Shown here: in pieces, positions 58,406 to 64,000 of the stretch
How the letters are laid out: the number at the start of each line of letters is the position of its first letter
How positions within the stretch are numbered: the stretch's first letter is position 1
Assembly: GCA_003586115.2 (NCBI GenBank)
Contig: QVOM02000116.1
Location: 43,409,024 to 43,473,023, forward strand
Reading direction: 5' to 3'
Length of the DNA stretch: 64,000 nucleotides
From: Salvator merianae
Lineage: Eukaryota; Chordata; Lepidosauria; Squamata; Teiidae
Position numbers and translations under genes: made by a program
The notes under the pieces: generated by a model
Databases searched by the model: none
Seen by the model: the letters and a program-made list of their open reading frames with translations, nothing else
Told to the model about the DNA's origin: nothing

Positions 58406-58544
58406 TCAAGCTTCGGCTGGGTGTGATCTGTCCACATGCTCTAACTGGCCTGAATCAGAAATATCATAGCTGGTCTTGTATTTGGCCAAAATCTTCATCA
58501 GGGGACGCAGCTTCAGCCACCACTGTTCCTTGGGGATTCGATGC
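58406..58544 (-). CDS. PFKP: PFKP terminal coding exon and stop
   Basis: 139 nt ending in TGA. Encodes [20 protein letters not shown] followed by [17 protein letters not shown] and a short tail DRSHPAEA. The conserved EQWWLKLRP core is typical of vertebrate PFK C-termini; the last 20 residues vary among paralogues. Confidence 0.95.
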
Positions 58545-61500
58545 CTGTTGGCAAAAAAAGTGGGAAGAGGGTTGAGAGACCATCTTTAAGTTACAAGCAG
58601 AAATGAATTAGAAATAAGAGCTTTTGGTTGGGTCAGGTTTTTTTTTATCTGGCTGACTAAGTATATATTTTCAAGCATCTTTTGCAACCTGAAGCAGAAT
58701 AAACTATAAGCAGAAAAAATATGAAAAAAAGTGTTGACAGTCTAAATGCAAAAATAAAATAAAGACGTTGATTATAGCAAAACATTTTGACATCCATGGT
58801 AGTTACTGATGTCAAACTGTTTTGCCGTAATCTGTTTTTATTTTGTTTACTGTGTCTTAATGTGGTCTGAACTAAAAACAGTTATATAGAGTCCGCATTG
58901 AATTGTTAATTTTTTCCCCCCTTACTCAAAGTCTGTTGCATCCTTCAGCTGAACCACAGGCTGGAAATTCAGGTTCCTCCGATGCATTCCCAGGAGACAA
59001 ACACTCTCCTCAGTGTTGGCAAACATCCTTCCTTTAAGAAAAAAGTGAATCTAGATTTAGTTATCTGTGCAACAGAGAAGCCACTGTGTGGAAACTTTTT
59101 GTTTGTTTTTTTTAGGAAAAAATTAGTAGGACATTTAATTTGGTCACTGAGATAATATGGTGAAGAACAACAATGTGAGTTAGTGATTAGGCTTGCATTA
59201 GAAAATGCATAATTGTTATCTTGGTAATTAGAATGAAAAGGAAATTAGATATTTTGATCATTTGGCTATTTTTGTTATTAGAACAGTTTCAAAATTCTGT
59301 TACAACTCATACATCAAAACTGACAATTTGCAAAAAAAATTAAATGTATTACCTTCGTCTGTGATCCACGCAGCCACCAAGATAATAAAACAAGAAAGGA
59401 AGAATACTCGTAACTATGACACACTGTATTCCTCTATCTGTTACAAACTACTAGTCAAAAATTTATAGGCTGAAGAGGGTGATGGGAGGGGGTAGAATTC
59501 TAAGTTTTATCACAGATTTTTAGCATCATTAAAGTTGCTACCCACAAATGTCAAACAGTAAATACTAAGACAAAATCACTATAGATTATGGGAGTTTGCC
59601 TTAAAGACTCGTTTAAAATGAGCCTGCAAAGCAGCTTACAGATAAAGCGAGCAAAATTAATGAGGGTCTCTGGAAGCATAGCAGAGCAACAAACCTTCAA
59701 AAGACCTATAGAGCCAAACTATGGCCCTCTGGATGTTGTTGTCTTGCAACTCCTGTTTGTTGTTCCTTGCTATAGTCCAGACTCAGTTAGCTGCATTCAG
59801 TTCTAATCTTATACAGCAAAGGAAAGCCCAAAGCATAGAACAGACCATGCCCTTGTTTGGTGCTTGTCACGGAGCAGATTGATGAGAATCTGGTGATAAG
59901 AGGGCTGATAATAAGCCCACTGTCATAGATGGATCACATTAGTAAGATTTGGACTTACAGTGACTGCTTTCCTCTGCAGAGGTGAAAAACCCATTGAGAT
60001 GCTGCAACATTGGAGACTTATGGAATCCAGGTAGTTCCTATATGCTTTGGGGATTTTTCAACTGACACGGATAGCAATCCTGCTGTGGCTCTGGTCTCAT
60101 TGTGGAATCTCAAGGTGAGGAGGGCCACTGCTCTGATCACTCCCAAGTATCTTAAATGCTGCTGTGAAACCCACAGTGCACCTTAGTATTTTATGGGGCT
60201 AAAGGCAGTGAAACAGGAGGACCAATGCCTTGAATCTTACTGATTGAACATGAGTTTGAGCATATTATCATAACTTACTGCATGGTGTCACTAGTGGCAA
60301 AAAGGGGTTATATCTGTATCACCATTGCATCCTCAAGTAGCTGCCTCTTTTGAGCATTACATTCCAAATTGTGCTGTGACAAACATACAAGGAATTTTGA
60401 GGGGAAAAGATGTGGGCAAAGTTCTTGCAGGGTTTTGGCAAACAACATTTTTCTGGGTTCCTGCCCTTCTTGGCTGGTAAAAGCTAGCCAACAGGGTACA
60501 TCCAAGTGAGTCCGGGATGTAGCAAATGCCTGCTTGAGAGACAGGGTAGTCCTACAGATCATAAAGAGAACTTGGTCCATGCCTTTCTCTAGAGGTCCTC
60601 TCTGCTTCCAGAAGAACTGAATAACTACTTCCCAATAACTAACAAGTTATTGGGCAAGATCTGCAACTGCAGCCTTGCTTGGAGAAAGCTGATTATCTAC
60701 TAAATCCATTTCAATCTGACATCAGGCCATTTATAGGACAGAAAGCACCTTGGTCACCCTGGCTGATGATCTTCTCTAGGATTAAAATGGGGAGTGCAAA
60801 CCTGTTGGTTGTCCTGGGTCTCTCAGTGGCTTTTGATACTACTGACCATGGTATTCTTTGAAAGGCTATGGAGTCTGGGAGTCAGAAGCACTGCATTTCA
60901 AGCGCTCTGCTTCTTGTTCAACGTCCTGGGAACTCACCAGTGGGGTTTCTCAGGGACTAATCTTATACCCTGTGTTCTTCATCAGCATGAAGAAAAGTAA
61001 TCAGATGATTTGAAGTGAGGTACCATCAATATGCAGATGGCTTCCACCTCTATCTGTTTCATCTCAATTAAGAGAGGTGGTTGAGGTGCATGATAGGTGG
61101 TAAGAGGCAGTAATGGGCTGGATTTGGGCCAATAAACTGAAGCTTAATCCAGACAAGACAGAGGTGTTGTATGCCACAAGGTCTCGGGTCCAGAAAGTAG
61201 GGTTGCTTTGCCCTGGAAGGGACAGATGCAAAATCTAGGGGTGCTCTTGGGTTCTGCCCACACATGTAAAGCTCAGGTAGAGGCACTGGCCAAGACTTTC
61301 TACTTCCAGCTACAGCTGGTTTGCCAGCAATGACCCTTTCTGGATAAAGACAGTTTGCCAATGCCATAGTAACTTCCAAACCTGACTGTTATAATGCATT
61401 CTACATCTGGCTTCCCTTAAAAACCGTTTGGAAGCTGTAGCTGGTACAGAACCCTAGCAGGGAGAATGCTGACCAACTGACCAAGTGAGTATCACACTGC

Positions 61501-62956
61501 TCTAAAAGAACTCCACTAACTGCCAATCTGCTACCAAGCCCAGTACATTAACCTATAAGGCTCTAAATAGCTTGGGTTCCAAATATCTAGAGGAATGCCT
61601 CCTCTCATATAGACCTGCCTGTAGCCTAACATCTGCCTTGGAAGCCATTTTGGCTGTTTTCCCCAACCTCAGATGTTAAAAGGGTTAGAGGGTGCAAGAG
61701 AGCCTTCTCCGTGGTAGCCCCTAGGTTATGGAACATCCTTCCATCTGAGGCATCTCCACTGTACACATTTAGATAGTAGGTGAAGATGCAGCTCTTTACT
61801 GAAGCCTTTGACTGGCTAGTCAATCCCACCCCACCCCACCCCATCCCATTAACTTAAACTGTTCTCTTTCTAAAGAGGTCCTATTAAGGACTGCACAAAA
61901 CAGTCAAAGTTTATTCCTTCCGTTACACTTTCAGTAATTTGGATCACCACAATATTAAAAGCAGAAGAAATGCTGTTCAGCATTTTCTGGCTGGATGATT
62001 TTACATCAGTAATCTTATCCACTTAGCATCATTCAAGGGATTTTTTGAAAAAGAAAAAGTAGTCCATTCAATAACATTCCTCAAAATAAGAATTTAAGTG
62101 CTGCTGTGAGAGGGGAATTGGCGTTACACTGGATTCGGTTGCTGGCAATAGACTCACTCCAAAGAATTCCACAGTGGAATCCTGCAGCATTCCTAGCACC
62201 AATGTCTTGTTGCAACAGCATCTACAATAGGACTCCTTCCATGTCTAAGGTCTTAATACTGCACAGGGGAATAGTAGCCTATAGATATACTGTGATCCTA
62301 CTATGTTATCATATAGAATAATTCCCCAAATATCATGCAAGGCTCTAAAGGTACAATGTATAGAGAATCAGCTTAGATTGATACAGACCTGTACACCCAT
62401 GATTAACATATTGTATCTAATGACTTGAAAAGACTTTAAAGCCATGGTTCTTATATAATAAGAAAAACAGAAAATGCTTTAGTACAGTCAGCCTCTAATA
62501 AGAAATACTGAAGTTGCAAGGTTTTTAATGTTGCAACGGAGTAAACAGTTCATAGATTCCTAATGAGGTATAAGGAAAAGCCAACGTGGATGCTTTCTCC
62601 GTGTTACTGAAACAACTCCCATCACCCCCAGTCATCAAAGCCAATAGTCACAGATAGCAACACCATGTTAGACTATAATAAATCTTCTTTCATTTATGTG
62701 ACAAGGAAGGATAGAGAAACAGCATCCTCACTGGCACATCTAAGGCAGGTATGCTACAGATATTAAAATTATCAAAAAAGTACCAGAAGTTTGGCATCTT
62801 CTTGCTGATACTGGCAACTAATGCATTATTCTTATTCACATGCTGAGAAATCTTACCTCTTCGATAGCATTCTTTCAGCATTTTAGAAAGCCACAAAACA
62901 GCTTTTGCTGCTATTTTTGTTCCAAAATTTCTATCAAATGGAGAAGGAGCACCACC
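58406..62956 (-). CDS. PFKP: PFKP, phosphofructokinase platelet type (last 3 coding exons; gene runs off the right edge)
   Basis: ATP-dependent 6-phosphofructokinase makes fructose 1,6-bisphosphate, the committed cytosolic step of glycolysis. Three in-phase exons (345 nt including the stop, 114 residues) encode the C-terminal end of the regulatory half: [39 protein letters not shown] and [20 protein letters not shown]. These match vertebrate PFK sequence; the tail ends ..RSHPAEA. The paralogue is assigned as PFKP, not PFKM or PFKL, because PFKP and PITRM1 are convergent neighbours in human. The tail itself diverges, so the paralogue call leans on synteny. Confidence 0.93.
58926..59031 (-). 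CDS. PFKP: PFKP penultimate coding exon
   Basis: 106 nt encoding [20 protein letters not shown] then [16 protein letters not shown]. Its first two bases complete the Gly codon left by the previous exon, and its last two (GA) join G of the next exon to give Glu-His-Arg-Ile-Pro. Separated from the upstream exon by a 3.8-kb intron carrying a LINE. Confidence 0.95.
59703..59800 (+). mobile_element. ACTACA-family MITE copy in PFKP intron
   Basis: GAGCCAAACTATGGCCCTCT, GGATGTTGTTGTCTTGCAAC and TCCTGTTTGTTGTTCC, the left arm of the family. Confidence 0.45.
60530..61890 (+). mobile_element. L2/CR1-clade LINE reverse transcriptase, 5'-truncated and decayed
   Basis: Broken frames give the ordered RT blocks of L2: FDTTDHGI (60,830-60,860), [11 protein letters not shown] (the QGSxLSPxLF block), [12 protein letters not shown] (the YADDTQLY catalytic box, second Asp changed, 61,022-61,058), [14 protein letters not shown] (61,140-61,175), [38 protein letters not shown]. 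Frameshifts and stops throughout. Antisense to PFKP, inside its 3.8-kb intron. Confidence 0.85.
62857..62956 (-). CDS. PFKP: PFKP third-last coding exon
   Basis: 100 nt: 33 codons plus one base, starting [12 protein letters not shown] after acceptor TTTCACAG and ending in TAT CGA AGA G before donor GTAAG. The GGxPSPFDRN segment is the C-terminal-half counterpart of the QRGG-PSAFDR substrate loop of PFKs. Upstream exons are not in the window. Confidence 0.95.
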
Positions 62957-63236
62957 CTGTGAAATTCAAGATTTCAGTTTTAACATCAAATAATAATGTT
63001 AACAGTTTATAATGTTCTACTGAGGTAGAAAGAGGGACAAAATGACATATAAATTTTACATATAAAATTACATATAAATTCTTCACAACTAAGGATTTAG
63101 GATGAAAAGACCCATCTAGCCAGCTGGCCAGACACTGCACTGACTTCTCTTAATACACAGGTGATCTTTTGCTTTTATCTTATTTGTCTCATGTACACTG
63201 GAACACAGTTGGGAAATGTGTCTCCACATAATTAAT

Positions 63237-63260
63237 ATTTATTTATTTATTTATTTATTA
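63237..63260 (+). repeat. (ATTT)n microsatellite
   Basis: Six ATTT units, possibly the tail of a small antisense retroelement. Confidence 0.85.
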
Positions 63261-63562
63261 CAGAGAACTCTAGGCAGCACTAGGAATTTGGTGTGTCAGC
63301 AAGGGTTCTGAAATGAGATCTGCAGACACTCAAACCTTTGAAACATCAGTCTAAAGGTATGCTAACAGCTTCGTGCCTGATACACTAATGAGTATTAAAC
63401 CAAGTTCAAATGCAATTAAAATTGAGGAATATGGAATTTAATAGTAACAATTTAATGGCATATGTATCCTCCCTAGCCACACAAATGGTAGATCCAGTTT
63501 TCAAGATTCAGTGGAAACCAGTAGTCAGGTGCGTTAAACCTGTGTCATGATTTGCAATACAG

Positions 63563-64000
63563 CAGGGGTCCCCAACCACCGGTCCGCGGACCAGGATCGG
63601 GCCGTTGGGGGTTTTTTGCCCGTCCACGCCACCGCCGCAGACCAGCACTAAACACTGACAGTGTGCTCTGCTCTGCGGCGGCTCAGAGAACATTATGCAA
63701 GGCGTGACGGGGCGGGGAAGCGGGCTGGCCTCAGTAGACGTGGCTCCCGGCAGAGAATATTATGCGGGGCGTGCTGGGGCGGGGAAGCGGGCTGGCCTCA
63801 GTGACGCAGCTCCCGGCACAGCACATTATATGGGGCACGGTGGGGTGGGCCGGCGATCTGGCCACAGTGTCGTGGCTCCTGGCATAGCTCCTGGCGGGGA
63901 ACTGGTCTACAGCGCTGTAGTCACATTCACATTATAAATGTCATAATTAAATGATAAGTATGCACTAAACTCCAACCCCCTCCATAACCCCACCCCATAT
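63563..64000 (+). mobile_element. hAT-like DNA transposon, left end; right end beyond the window
   Basis: Begins CAGGGGTCCCCAACCACCGG then TCCGCGGACC, a terminus of hAT type (CAG start). The interior is GC-rich with three 66-67-bp tandem units, then becomes AT-rich (CATTATAAATGTCATAATTA) and C-rich at the edge. No right terminus is in view, so length and target duplication cannot be checked. Confidence 0.6.
63687..63887 (+). repeat. Three tandem 66-67-bp GC-rich units
   Basis: Each unit runs (G/C)AGxACATTATGxGGGGCxTG then GGGGCGGGGAAGCGGGCTGG, CC(T/A)CAGTxxACGTGGCTCC and CGGCA. Units begin at about 63,687, 63,753 and 63,819; the third is most diverged. The open frame across them is a repeat artefact. 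Confidence 0.8.

Noticed and set aside
63695..63937. 80-codon Gly/Ala/Arg-rich + frame at the right end
   Set aside because: It is an open frame through three GC-rich tandem units of a DNA transposon, not a protein gene.
1..64000. CRISPR arrays, operons, prophage or other new defence-like system
   Set aside because: The sequence is vertebrate nuclear DNA. No spaced direct-repeat array or clustered prokaryotic genes occur, and apart from PITRM1 and PFKP the coding traces belong to decayed transposable elements.

Overview
The window is vertebrate nuclear DNA, most likely from a squamate reptile (lizard, gecko or snake). The evidence is a large GT-AG intron-exon gene, a CpG-island promoter, and a repeat set of CR1/L2-type LINE 3' ends, tRNA- and 5S-derived SINEs, L1 and DIRS-like remnants and many fold-back MITEs. 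I cannot name the species.

Layout. Positions 1 to about 11,200 are upstream intergenic DNA with no gene I can support. They hold a purine-rich microsatellite (with one N at 179), a tRNA-derived SINE, an L1-like ORF1 remnant, small inverted-repeat elements and CR1/SINE fragments. A CpG island at about 11,270-11,560 is the promoter of PITRM1. PITRM1 (presequence protease, mitochondrial M16C metallopeptidase) runs on the + strand from the ATG at 11,481 to the stop at 56,530. I resolved 27 coding exons. They all join in phase and give 3117 nt including the stop, or 1038 residues, which is the family's normal length. The HxxEH zinc motif (residues 106-110), the distal Glu (207) and the C-terminal Arg/Tyr pair (901/907) are all present, so the gene looks intact.

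Positions 58,406-62,956 on the - strand hold the last three coding exons of a phosphofructokinase gene, best called PFKP. PITRM1 and PFKP lie tail to tail with 1.9 kb between stop codons, the same convergent arrangement as in human 10p15. The rest of PFKP lies beyond the right edge. Its penultimate intron carries a 1.3-kb decayed L2/CR1-clade LINE reverse transcriptase on the + strand. The window ends inside a hAT-like element.

The two genes are functionally separate: one clears targeting peptides in the mitochondrial matrix, the other catalyses the committed step of glycolysis in the cytosol. I found no new enzymatic or defence system. The most interesting material is in the non-coding DNA: a 180-bp palindromic MITE family with three near full-length copies, a hAT MITE with a perfect 8-bp target duplication, a 40-bp-arm hairpin just upstream of exon 3, an NRF1-like site and a ZNF143/THAP11-like motif in the promoter (the latter resembling the core of a dispersed MITE family), and repeats sitting within a dozen bases of two 5' splice sites.
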